Source of the DNA: Acidobacteriota bacterium
Lineage (GTDB): Bacteria > Acidobacteriota > Vicinamibacteria > Vicinamibacterales > UBA2999
Reading direction: 5' to 3'
DNA: 64,000 nt
NCBI GenBank assembly: GCA_020851565.1
Contig: JADZCN010000082.1
Location: 1-64,000 of the forward strand
Position 1 is the first letter of the stretch; each line of letters opens with the position of its first letter. Position numbers and translations under genes: made by a program. Shown here piece after piece: positions 47,024 through 55,649 of this stretch. The notes under the pieces were generated by a model that saw only the letters and a program-made list of their open reading frames with translations, did not search any database and had not been told where the DNA came from.

Positions 47024-47893
47024 TCACTCGCTTCCGTCGAAGATCGCATAGCCCCCCGGCCCGTTGAACGTCACACGGGTGAACAGGTGGAGCGGCAGCA
47101 ACCCGTCACCCATGAACGAACCCGCGGATGCTCCGTCCACCAGCAGCCCCACCTGGTCAGCGAGCCGGATGTTCCCGACATCCAGATTCTGCACGAGCAC
47201 GCGCCTGGCCGGTAGGCTCCCGGCCACGCCCCTCACCTGGACGGTGTCGAGCGGTGTGACAAGCGGCAGGACGCGGCCGGGCCTGGCCAGCAGCACGAGG
47301 GCATCGGCCCCCGTGTCGGGTACCATCCGCAGCGCGTCCCGGGATCCCGAACGCTGGGGCAGTGTGACGGTGGCCCTTCCGCCGGTCAACTCGAGCGGCA
47401 CGCGGACCCCGCTGGGACTGTCCGGCACCGGGTCATCGTGCCAGACGATTCGCCGACGTCCGTAGTCGATGGTGAAGGCCAGGGCCCCGAGAGCGTCACC
47501 CCCGACGAGCCCGTCGATGCGGCCGGCCGGGTCGAGGTCCCTGGCCGGCAGCATCAGCGCATCCGGCACCGCCAGAGGCCGCTGGTCCACGATGGTCAAT
47601 CGTTCCAGCTTCACCAGGGGCCGTCGCGCCCGGCCCGCGTGGGTCACGACGACGGTTTCCCCGATCGAAGGGAGGCCCAGCCGGTCCACGAGGCGGTCGG
47701 TCACTACGGTCCGGCTGGCACCCGTATCGAGCCGGAACCTGAACGGCCCGGCGCCGTTAACTCGAACCGGAACGCTGATACCGCCGTCCATCTGTAGGAC
47801 AAAGGTGGTGTGAGGACCTTCGGCCACGGCCGGCCGCGCCAGACTCGATCCGGTCGCCGAGGTGATCAGCAGGAAGGTGAGGAGGTGTCGCAT
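47024..47893 (-). CDS. Exported retropepsin-like aspartyl protease
   Basis: The 289-residue protein has a signal peptide (to about residue 24). Two aspartyl-protease active-site motifs are present: LDTGASRTVV (about 55-64) and PDTGADALVLL (about 190-200). Both halves of the pepsin-like site are thus in one chain, as in clan AA proteins of bacteria. The flap-type segments and LVGGDALG/FMGDGLL follow each motif. It is the first gene of an operon with the MoaD-like and BNR genes. Substrate unknown. Confidence 0.8.
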   Translation of the reverse strand: MRHLLTFLLITSATGSSLARPAVAEGPHTTFVLQMDGGISVPVRVNGAGPFRFRLDTGASRTVVTDRLVDRLGLPSIGETVVVTHAGRARRPLVKLERLTIVDQRPLAVPDALMLPARDLDPAGRIDGLVGGDALGALAFTIDYGRRRIVWHDDPVPDSPSGVRVPLELTGGRATVTLPQRSGSRDALRMVPDTGADALVLLARPGRVLPLVTPLDTVQVRGVAGSLPARRVLVQNLDVGNIRLADQVGLLVDGASAGSFMGDGLLPLHLFTRVTFNGPGGYAIFDGSE

Positions 47894-47963
47894 GGTTCGA
47901 CCATGCGATTGGCCCGAGGGGCAAGTCCTGAGGGCGGCCTGACCCTACGATGACGATTTCCTG

Positions 47964-50279
47964 ATGAGCGAACGGAAGGGCGAAACGGTGGAGCGACGAC
48001 CGGGAGCGGCACGATACGAGTGGGACGACTTCAGGCTCGACATGGACGCGTACCGCCTCGAACGCCGGGGCGAGATGCTGGCTGTCGAGCCGAAGGCGCT
48101 CGACCTGCTCGCGCTCCTGGTGTCCGAGCCCGGCCACCTGTTCACGAAGCAGGAGATCTTCGACAGGGTCTGGCCAGGCACCGCTGTCACCGATCACGCT
48201 CTCACGCGCGTCGTCGCACAGCTGCGGCGCATCCTCGGGGACGACTCCCGGGAGCCGAGATACATAGAGACGGTTCCCACGCGGGGCTACCGCTGGCTCC
48301 GCCCGGTCACCCTCGCCCGGGTGGCTGGCGCCCCGTCACCATCCTCGGTACCGCGTGCGCCCGGGCCCGCCGAGGACCCTCCGCGGGGGGAAGGCGGCGC
48401 CGACAAGGCCGCTGCAGCGCCAGGGATCCCGCAAGGCCTGGCTCGGCCAGGCCGATGGAATGCCTGGGCACTCGGCCTGGCCTCCGTTCTCCTCGCCCTG
48501 TTCGCCGCCGGGTTCTGGACCTCACACACCGAGAGCCGCGCCACAACGGGCGGCGCCGTCGAGGGCCCTGGGCCGTCTGCCGCGTGGCGTGACGTGGCCT
48601 GGCCGGTGCAGGTCACCACGCACGACGGCCTCGACCTCCACCCCGCGCTCTCGCCGAGGGGAGACGCCCTCGCATTCGCGTCCGATCGAAGTGGGTCCAT
48701 CGAAATCTACGTCCGGCCACTCGCTGACGCGGCGGTCGATCGCATGCTGACGAGCGACGGGGGGCACAACCTGCAGCCGGCGTGGTCCCCCGACGGCACG
48801 CAGCTCGCGTATCACTCAACGGTGAAGGGCGGCATCTGGGTCGTCCCCGCGCACGGCGGCGTGCCGCGGCAGATCGCGGTGGAGGGCGCAAACCCCGCGT
48901 GGTCACCGGATGGGCGGCTCATCGCGTTCCAGTCGGACGAATACGCCGACGTCACGCCCAGCGCGTTCGGCGCGCAGAACGGCTCGACCTTGTGGATCGT
49001 GGGCGCCAACGGCACGAACCTGCGGCCAGTGACACGCGCGGGCAACCCCATCGGGGGCCACGCCGCGCCGGCGTGGAGCCCGGACGGCAATCACATCGCG
49101 TTCACGGTGGCAGATGGGGGCCGCAACAACGGGGTCTGGATGGTCTCGCTCCGCACCGGCGACGTGGCGGCGCTCGTCAACCGCCGTGGGTTGTACGAGG
49201 TGGCGTTCGCGCCCGATGGCTCGGCCCTCTACGCAGCGGGAGGGGAGGCCATCGTCCACCGGCTGCCGCTGGATGCGGAGCGCGGGCGCCTCGCGGGCCC
49301 AATCGAGACCATTCCCATCCCCGGCGTGCCCGGCGTGCGGGGCCTGTCGGTGTCCGCGGATGGTCGGCGCCTGGCGTTTGCGGGCCTTGCGCTCTCCAGC
49401 CAGATCTGGTCGCAGCCGATCAAGGCCGACGGCTCGCCGGCCGGCCCGCCGCGTGCGCTCACCACCGACACCAGCCGGCGCAACTCTGCGGCGGTCGTAT
49501 CGCCTGACGGCAGGCGTATCGCCTACATGTCCACGCGCCGCGGCGAGCCTCCCAACGTGTGGGTGATGGACATCGACGGCGCCAACCGCGTGCAGGTCAC
49601 GTCAAACGAAACGTCCGATGGGACGCCCTCCTGGTTTCCCGACAGCCGTCGCGTGGCCTACTTCACGAACCGCAACGAGAGCGACGGGCTGTGGTCCGTG
49701 GACGTGACGACGCGCCGCGAGGAGCCGCTCATCGACTTCAGCCAGTCCGTCCGGGCCCGGCTCACCGGCGCAACGCCCTACGAGTTCGAGCTCTCACCCT
49801 CGATGGCCAGCGCCGTCGTCGCGGTAGCCAGTCCGCCTGAGGGGCGACGGGCGCTCTTCGTCAGCCCCCTCGCCACCTTCACCCCCGAGCGTCTGACCGA
49901 CCCGGCGTACTGGATTGGATATCCCGCGTGGTCGCCGGACGAGCGCCAGATTGCCGCCGAGCTCAAGGACGGCAGCTCCACGCACCTGGTCGTCGTGGAT
50001 GCCCGCACGGGTGAGCATCGGCAGATCACCCGTGAGCGGGGCCAGACATGGGTGCGCAGCTGGTCGCCGGACGGGAAGAACGTGGCCGTCGCTGCACTTC
50101 GCGATGGCACATGGAGCCTTCGATGGGTGGAGGTGGCCACTGGCCGCCAGGGCACCATCACACCACCCGTCCCACCTCACGTCTATCTCCGCTACCCCGA
50201 ATGGTCGCCGCGGAACGACGTGGTGGTCTTCGAACGCGGCGAGCTGCGCGGCAACATCTGGACGCTACCCCTCCACTGA
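47964..50279 (+). CDS. CadC-like winged-helix / TolB-propeller transmembrane regulator
   Basis: A 771-residue one-component regulator. OmpR-type winged helix at about residues 15-110 (YEWDDFRLDMDAYRLERRGE, VEPKALDLLALLV, RYIETVPTRGYRW). A membrane helix follows at about 168-188 (WALGLASVLLALFAAGFW), then a TolB/PD40 beta propeller in the periplasm with repeated W-SPDG motifs (QPAWSPDGTQLAYHS, NPAWSPDGRLIAFQS, APAWSPDGNHIAF). It probably senses an exported ligand and controls nearby genes. It is divergent from the aspartyl protease gene. Confidence 0.88.
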   Translation: MSERKGETVERRPGAARYEWDDFRLDMDAYRLERRGEMLAVEPKALDLLALLVSEPGHLFTKQEIFDRVWPGTAVTDHALTRVVAQLRRILGDDSREPRYIETVPTRGYRWLRPVTLARVAGAPSPSSVPRAPGPAEDPPRGEGGADKAAAAPGIPQGLARPGRWNAWALGLASVLLALFAAGFWTSHTESRATTGGAVEGPGPSAAWRDVAWPVQVTTHDGLDLHPALSPRGDALAFASDRSGSIEIYVRPLADAAVDRMLTSDGGHNLQPAWSPDGTQLAYHSTVKGGIWVVPAHGGVPRQIAVEGANPAWSPDGRLIAFQSDEYADVTPSAFGAQNGSTLWIVGANGTNLRPVTRAGNPIGGHAAPAWSPDGNHIAFTVADGGRNNGVWMVSLRTGDVAALVNRRGLYEVAFAPDGSALYAAGGEAIVHRLPLDAERGRLAGPIETIPIPGVPGVRGLSVSADGRRLAFAGLALSSQIWSQPIKADGSPAGPPRALTTDTSRRNSAAVVSPDGRRIAYMSTRRGEPPNVWVMDIDGANRVQVTSNETSDGTPSWFPDSRRVAYFTNRNESDGLWSVDVTTRREEPLIDFSQSVRARLTGATPYEFELSPSMASAVVAVASPPEGRRALFVSPLATFTPERLTDPAYWIGYPAWSPDERQIAAELKDGSSTHLVVVDARTGEHRQITRERGQTWVRSWSPDGKNVAVAALRDGTWSLRWVEVATGRQGTITPPVPPHVYLRYPEWSPRNDVVVFERGELRGNIWTLPLH

Positions 50280-50306
50280 ACCCGAGAACCGCTTCATAAT
50301 GTCCCG

Positions 50307-52454
50307 ATGCCTGTTCGCGATCTTCCTCGCCGTGCGCCAGCCATCCTGACGGCGACCCTGGCCGTCGTTCTCCTCCCCCACGTGGTCGATGCGCAGTCGT
50401 CCGGCCAGCAGCCGCCCACGATCACCTTGCCGACGGTCGTCGTGACGGCGCAGAAGGAGCCGGCGGGCGTGAAGTCCATTCCCGGTAGCGTGACTGCCGT
50501 GACGGAGGCCACGCTCGCCTCGGTCGGCGTGCGCATCGTCAGCGACGCCGCGTTCTTCGCGCCGAACACCTTCTTCACGGAATTCACGGCGCGCAAGGGG
50601 AGCAACCCGCGGTTCCGCGGCATCGGCGCCAGCCCGGCCAACCCCGCGGTCACCACGTACCTCGATGGCGTCCCGCAGCTGAATGCGAACTCGTCCAGCA
50701 TCGAGCTGCTCGATGTCTCGCAGGTCGAGTTCGTGCGCGGCCCGCAGAGCCCGCTCTACGGCCGGAACGCGCTCGGGGGCATCGTGAACATCTCGAGCGC
50801 CCGGCCGTCCCTCTCGGAATGGACCGGTACCGTGGTCGCGCCGTTCGCCAACGCCGCGTCGCGCGAGGTCCGAGGCAGCGTGTCGGGCCCGCTCTCGGAA
50901 ACCCTGGCCATGAGCTTCTCGCTCGGGAAGCAGGAGCGCGAGGGCTACACGACCAACAGCCTGACCGGCAACGACCTGGATTTCCGCTCCGGCACGTTCG
51001 GCAAGGCGCAGCTCATGTGGGTGCCGAAGCAGAACTGGGAGGCCCGCGTCATCTTCAGCGCCGAGCGCGACCGCGACGGCGATTACGCGCTGGGCGATCT
51101 CGATCAGCTGCGCGCGGCGCCCTTCCGTGTCGCGCGCGACTACGAGGGCTACACGCACCGCGACATCAAGGCCACCACCGTGATGCTGCGCGGCGAGGGC
51201 GAGCACATCGCCTTCACGAGCAGCACCGGCTTCGTGAGCTGGCAGACCGAGGACGCCACCGATCTCGATTACTCCCCCCTGCCCCTGGCCACGCGTAACA
51301 ACGCCGAGGAAAGCGTGCAGTTCACGCAGGAAATCCGTGCCGCATCGCCCGTGAATGCGCCGCTGCAACTCTCCGACTCCCTGGCGCTCAAGTGGCAGGC
51401 GGGCGTGATGCTCTTCACCCAGGGTTACGACCAGCTGGCGGTCAACACCATCGCGCCGTTCGTCTTCTCTCCGTTCGTGGACGTCCCCATTCAGCAGTAC
51501 TCGCCGGAGGCGGCGCTGGACGACTTCGGCATGGGCGTCTTCGGGCAGGCCACGCTGATCCTGGACGACCGGCTGGATCTCACGTTCGGTGCGCGGTTCG
51601 ACCACGAGGACAAGGAGGCGGTGCTCGGCAACTACCTCGTGCCGGCGCTCGTCCCGGGCTCACAGGTCAACAGTGAGCGCTCGTACACGAACACTTCGCC
51701 GCAGATTGCGCTGGCTTACCGCCCGCAGCCCGACCTGATGGTCTACGGGTCGCTCAGCCAGGGCTTCAAGGCCGGCGGCTGGAACCCGGCTTCTCCCCCG
51801 GGCGCGGAGGGCTACGACAAGGAGACGGCGTGGCACGCCGAGGGCGGCGTGAAGGGGACGCTGGCGGAGGGCAGGGTGTCGGCCAGCGCTGCCGTGTTTC
51901 ACGTCAGCTGGAACGACATGCAGCTGAACGTGCCGAACCCGTTCGTGCCCGGCCAGTTCTACATCGCGAACGTCGGGGAGGCACGCAGCCGTGGCGTGGA
52001 GTTCGAGCTGGCCGCCAAGCCGCATCCGCAGGTCGAGCTGTTCGGCAACTTTGGCTATACGCACGCGCGTTTCGGCAACGGCAGCGTCTCGTCCGGCGCG
52101 GACGTGTCGGGCAACACCCTTCCGAACGCGCCGGACTACACCGCCGCTCTCGGCGCGCGCGTCGAGCGGCCTCTCACCGACGCCGTCACGCTCTTCGGGC
52201 GTGCCGAGGCGGTCTTCTACGGCGAGATGCAGTTCGACGATGCGAACACGGCCAGCCAGGAGGCGTACTCGCTGGTGAACGTGCGCGGCGGGTTCCGCAG
52301 CCGGTACGTCTTTGCCGAGGCGTGGGTTCGGAACGCGTTCGACACGCGCTACGTGCCGGTGGCGTTCCCGTATCCCGGGTTCACGGCGTCCGGTTTCATC
52401 GGCGAGATGGGCCGGCCGCGGACGTTCGGCGTGAGCGCGGGTGTGACCTTCTGA
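50307..52454 (+). CDS. TonB-dependent outer-membrane receptor
   Basis: A 715-residue receptor: signal peptide to about residue 30, TonB box region PTVVVTAQKEP (41-51), plug domain with VEFVRGPQSPLYGRNALGGIVNI (about 137-159), and a 22-strand barrel that ends in FGVSAGVTF with the C-terminal aromatic residue. The plug opens with short PGSVTAV and FFAPN. Siderophore, vitamin or sugar uptake is possible. It follows the winged-helix/TolB gene by 27 bases, so that regulator may control it. Confidence 0.88.
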   Translation: MPVRDLPRRAPAILTATLAVVLLPHVVDAQSSGQQPPTITLPTVVVTAQKEPAGVKSIPGSVTAVTEATLASVGVRIVSDAAFFAPNTFFTEFTARKGSNPRFRGIGASPANPAVTTYLDGVPQLNANSSSIELLDVSQVEFVRGPQSPLYGRNALGGIVNISSARPSLSEWTGTVVAPFANAASREVRGSVSGPLSETLAMSFSLGKQEREGYTTNSLTGNDLDFRSGTFGKAQLMWVPKQNWEARVIFSAERDRDGDYALGDLDQLRAAPFRVARDYEGYTHRDIKATTVMLRGEGEHIAFTSSTGFVSWQTEDATDLDYSPLPLATRNNAEESVQFTQEIRAASPVNAPLQLSDSLALKWQAGVMLFTQGYDQLAVNTIAPFVFSPFVDVPIQQYSPEAALDDFGMGVFGQATLILDDRLDLTFGARFDHEDKEAVLGNYLVPALVPGSQVNSERSYTNTSPQIALAYRPQPDLMVYGSLSQGFKAGGWNPASPPGAEGYDKETAWHAEGGVKGTLAEGRVSASAAVFHVSWNDMQLNVPNPFVPGQFYIANVGEARSRGVEFELAAKPHPQVELFGNFGYTHARFGNGSVSSGADVSGNTLPNAPDYTAALGARVERPLTDAVTLFGRAEAVFYGEMQFDDANTASQEAYSLVNVRGGFRSRYVFAEAWVRNAFDTRYVPVAFPYPGFTASGFIGEMGRPRTFGVSAGVTF

Positions 52455-52460
52455 TCACGT

Positions 52461-52552
52461 CGGGAGTCGGGAATCGGGAACCGGGAGACGGGGAATGCCG
52501 CCCCGGGACCTGAGAACCCGAGAACCCGAGAACCTCCGAACCGGAGAACCTT
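52461..52552. repeat. Two short-period repeat arrays (GGGARTC and GAGAACC units)
   Basis: GGGAGTC/GGGAATC/GGGAACC units (52461-52496) are followed by GAGAACCC units (52511-52550) directly after the TonB receptor stop. The complementary forms of both unit types recur at 61255-61344 and 62498-62568. Confidence 0.75.
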
Positions 52553-52563
52553 TCGAAGCCGTG

Positions 52564-52617
52564 TCCTGTTGACTTCCAACAGGAACCATGGCAGAGTCCT
52601 GTTGTCTTTCAACAGGA
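52564..52617 (+). promoter_or_regulatory. Twin PadR-type operators
   Basis: Two perfect inverted repeats TCCTGTTG-N5-CAACAGGA lie at 52564-52584 and 52597-52617, with centres 33 bases (three helical turns) apart. The second contains the AGGAG ribosome binding site of the padR gene at 52624. Binding would block initiation, so this fits autoregulation by the PadR protein. Confidence 0.75.
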
Positions 52618-52623
52618 GACGCC

Positions 52624-52962
52624 ATGCCTCCCTCGGGTAGCGAGGTCCCCTACGGCACGCTCGACCTGATGGTCCTCAAGACCCTGGCGGCCATGGGCCC
52701 GCTGCACGGCTACGGCATCGCGCGACGGATCGAGCAGGTGGCCGAGGGCGCCCTGGCGCTCAACCAGGGGACCATCTACCCGGCCCTTTTGCGGCTCGAG
52801 CAGCAGGGCTGGGTGAAGAGCGCATGGGGCACGAGCGAGAACAACCGCCGGGCCCGCTTCTATAGCATCACGGCCGCCGGCCGACGCCAGCTGGCCGCAG
52901 AAACCGAGACCTGGGCCCGCACGGTGTCCATTGTGTCGCGGCTGCTGGACCACGAGTCATGA
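52624..52962 (+). CDS. PadR-family transcriptional repressor
   Basis: A 112-residue winged-helix protein: YGTLDLMVLKTLAAMGPLHGYGIARRIEQ (first helices), QGTIYPALLRLEQQGWV (recognition helix and wing), RARFYSITAAGRRQLAAE. The short C-terminal helix gives dimerisation. The start was taken at MPPSGSEV because AGGAG precedes it and the twin operators lie upstream. It overlaps the permease gene by ATGA, the usual PadR-permease unit of Acidobacteria. Confidence 0.92.
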   Translation: MPPSGSEVPYGTLDLMVLKTLAAMGPLHGYGIARRIEQVAEGALALNQGTIYPALLRLEQQGWVKSAWGTSENNRRARFYSITAAGRRQLAAETETWARTVSIVSRLLDHES

Positions 52963-55607
52963 CGACACTCCGCGTGTGGCTGTCCCGGCTGCGCGGAGCG
53001 CTGAGGGGGCGGTCGCGCGCGGAGGCGGAGCTCGCCGACGAGGTGCAGACGCACCTCGACCTGCTGGCGCACGACTTCGTCGCCCGCGGCATGTCCCCCG
53101 AGGAGGCGCGGTTCGCAGCGAGGCGTGCGTTTGGCGGCGTGGACCAGGCGAAGGCGCTCTATCGGGACCAGCTTTGCCTGCCCGCCATCGACGGGCTCGC
53201 GCAGGACGTGCGGTTCTCCTGCCGATCGCTCACGCGGGATAGCAGTTTCCTCGTCACGGCGGTCCTGGTGCTCAGCCTTGGCATCGGGGTCACGCACATG
53301 TTCCTGACCATCGTGTATGCCCACACGATGCGCGGGCTGCCGATCCCGCGCCCCGACCGTATCCTCTACATCTCCACGTTCGACGACCGGACCGCCGACC
53401 GTCCGATGTCGTACCCGGACTTCGACGATCTTCGAGCTGGTGCGAGCCGCTTTCAGGAGCTCGTGGCCTACACGTCGACCCCCGTGGCGATCGGCGATGA
53501 CGGGCGCGCGCCGGATCGGCTGGAGGCCAGCTTCGTGAGTGCCGGCGCATTCGCTACGCTGGGCATCACCCCGCTCGCGGGCCGCGACTTCGCCCCCGCG
53601 GACCATCGTCCGGGCGCCGCACCCGTCGTGATGCTTGGGCGATCGGCGTGGCTGTCGCGATATCGGGGCGACCCCGGCGTAATCGGCCGGGAGATTCTCG
53701 TAGATGGAGCTCCGGCCACCGTCACCGGGATCCTGCCGGATCGCTCGGGCTTCCCCTCGACCGCGAGCGTATGGCTGCCCCTCGAGCACAGCCCCGGCCT
53801 CGTCACGGCGCCACGCGACGCCCGCGGCTTGCGGGTGTTCGGCCGCCTGGACGACGACTCATCCGAGGCCGATGCCCGTGCCGACGTCGCCTCGATCATG
53901 AGCCGCCTCGAGGCGCAGCATCCCACGACGAATCGCGGCGTCCGCGGGCGGGTCGTGCCCATCAACGAACGCTTCCTTGGCCGCCTCGAGGGACCCTGGC
54001 TGGCCTTCCTGATCGCCGGCTGCATCATTGTCCTGGTGTCGTCCGCCAACGCAGCGAACCTGGTGCTCGCGCGCTCGCTGCACCGGGCACGCGAAGTGGC
54101 TGTGCGAACCTCCCTGGGCGCAAGGCGATCGCGCATCGTGCGCGAGCACCTCGTGGAAGCGCTGCTCCTGGCCTCGGCCGGCGGCGCGGCCGGCCTGGCC
54201 GTCTCGTGGACGGGGATTCGGCTGTTCGCGAGCGCCATTCCCGCCGGGACGCTGCCGTACTGGATCGACTACACCATGGACGTGAGGACGGCGGTCGCCC
54301 TCGTGGCCGTGTCCCTCACGACCGTCGCGGTCTTCGGCCTGGCGCCAGCCCTCGTGGCTTCGCGACTCGACGTGCTCCGCGTGCTGAAGGATGGCGGGCG
54401 CTGGCAGACCACGAGCGGGGGAGCGCGCCGCTGGACGGCGGCCTTCATGACCGCGCAGCTGGCGCTGGCCGTCGTGTTGCTCTCCACCGTCATGCTCGCG
54501 ACCCTGACGGCACGGGCTCGCCTGCCGTCGGATGCCGCCCTTGCCACCACCAGTGTGACCACGGCGGCCCTCACGCTGCCGGCAAGCCGATACGCTTCGC
54601 CTGACGATCGGCGCTACTTCTTCGAGGGACTTCTCGAGCGCGTCCACAACCTGCCGGGCATCACCGCTGCCGCCATGACGAGCGCATTGCCGGGAACGGG
54701 GGTGGCGGCGCGCCAGCTCGACATCGAGGGACGTTCCTGGCCCGACGACCGCCTGCCGACGACGCTGGTCGTCGAGGTCACTCCCGGATACTTCCGGGCG
54801 CTGGCCCTTGCGCCGGCGCGTGGCCGCGACCTCACCGAGCTGGATGGTCGACCCGGGCACGCGAACGGACTCGTCAACGAGCGGTTCGTCGAACGGTTCC
54901 TCCAGGGGCAGCCTCCGATTGGCACGCGCCTGGGTGTCTCGCCGCCGGACCGGGCCGCCGGCCCGCAGTCGTGGGTGACGGTCGTCGGCGTCGTTCCCGA
55001 CATCCGGCAGCGGAGCACTCCCGATGCCGAACCTCTCGTCTACCTGCCATTCGCATCGGCGCCGCCGGCCTCGGCCACCCTGATGGTGCGCAGCGCGCAG
55101 GATCCCTCGGCGGTGGCCGTGCTGCTCCGCGACGCCGCGCAGAGGCTCGACGCTAGGGTCCCGCTCTACCGGATCCAGACGCTGGCCCAGGTCGTGCACG
55201 ACGCTGAATGGAACCCCCGCGTGTCCGCGCGGCTGGCGGCCACCTTGACGATGCTGTGCCTGCTGCTGGCAACCGTCGGGCTCTATGCCGTGACCTCGCA
55301 TGGCGCGGGTCTGCGGCGGAACGAGTTCGGCATTCGGATGGCGCTCGGCGCCACGCCGCTGCGTATCGCGCGCCTCGTGGTCGCCGGCGTGCGGGTACCG
55401 CTGCTGCTCGGTCTCGGCTTCGGGCTGGCGGGCGCAATCGCCTGGGACCGGGCCTTTCCGTCGAGCCGGCCAGCGTTGAGGGCGAGTGACCCGTCGATCA
55501 TGGCCCTGATCAGCCTCCTGATCGCCCTCGTGACGATGGCTGCGTGCTATCACCCCGCCCGTCGCGCCGCCACGCGCGCCCCCGCGGAGGTCTTGCGGCA
55601 GGAGTAG
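52959..55607 (+). CDS. Large MacB/FtsX-type ABC transporter permease (ADOP type)
   Basis: An 882-residue permease: a soluble N-terminal prefix (RAEAELADEVQTHLDLL, FAARRAFGGVDQAK), then two MacB_PCD plus FtsX halves. Membrane helices lie near 99-120, 345-365, 395-415, 440-460, 500-520, then three to four in the last 150 residues (RLAATLTMLCLLLATVGLYAV). No ATPase gene is adjacent. Such orphan duplicated permeases with a PadR regulator are abundant in Acidobacteria. The role may be macrolide or lipoprotein export or signalling; unknown. Confidence 0.87.
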   Translation: MTTLRVWLSRLRGALRGRSRAEAELADEVQTHLDLLAHDFVARGMSPEEARFAARRAFGGVDQAKALYRDQLCLPAIDGLAQDVRFSCRSLTRDSSFLVTAVLVLSLGIGVTHMFLTIVYAHTMRGLPIPRPDRILYISTFDDRTADRPMSYPDFDDLRAGASRFQELVAYTSTPVAIGDDGRAPDRLEASFVSAGAFATLGITPLAGRDFAPADHRPGAAPVVMLGRSAWLSRYRGDPGVIGREILVDGAPATVTGILPDRSGFPSTASVWLPLEHSPGLVTAPRDARGLRVFGRLDDDSSEADARADVASIMSRLEAQHPTTNRGVRGRVVPINERFLGRLEGPWLAFLIAGCIIVLVSSANAANLVLARSLHRAREVAVRTSLGARRSRIVREHLVEALLLASAGGAAGLAVSWTGIRLFASAIPAGTLPYWIDYTMDVRTAVALVAVSLTTVAVFGLAPALVASRLDVLRVLKDGGRWQTTSGGARRWTAAFMTAQLALAVVLLSTVMLATLTARARLPSDAALATTSVTTAALTLPASRYASPDDRRYFFEGLLERVHNLPGITAAAMTSALPGTGVAARQLDIEGRSWPDDRLPTTLVVEVTPGYFRALALAPARGRDLTELDGRPGHANGLVNERFVERFLQGQPPIGTRLGVSPPDRAAGPQSWVTVVGVVPDIRQRSTPDAEPLVYLPFASAPPASATLMVRSAQDPSAVAVLLRDAAQRLDARVPLYRIQTLAQVVHDAEWNPRVSARLAATLTMLCLLLATVGLYAVTSHGAGLRRNEFGIRMALGATPLRIARLVVAGVRVPLLLGLGFGLAGAIAWDRAFPSSRPALRASDPSIMALISLLIALVTMAACYHPARRAATRAPAEVLRQE

Positions 55608-55649
55608 GGACGCCCACTCGTCGCTGGTGCCCGTTTCCCGTCTCCCTCT

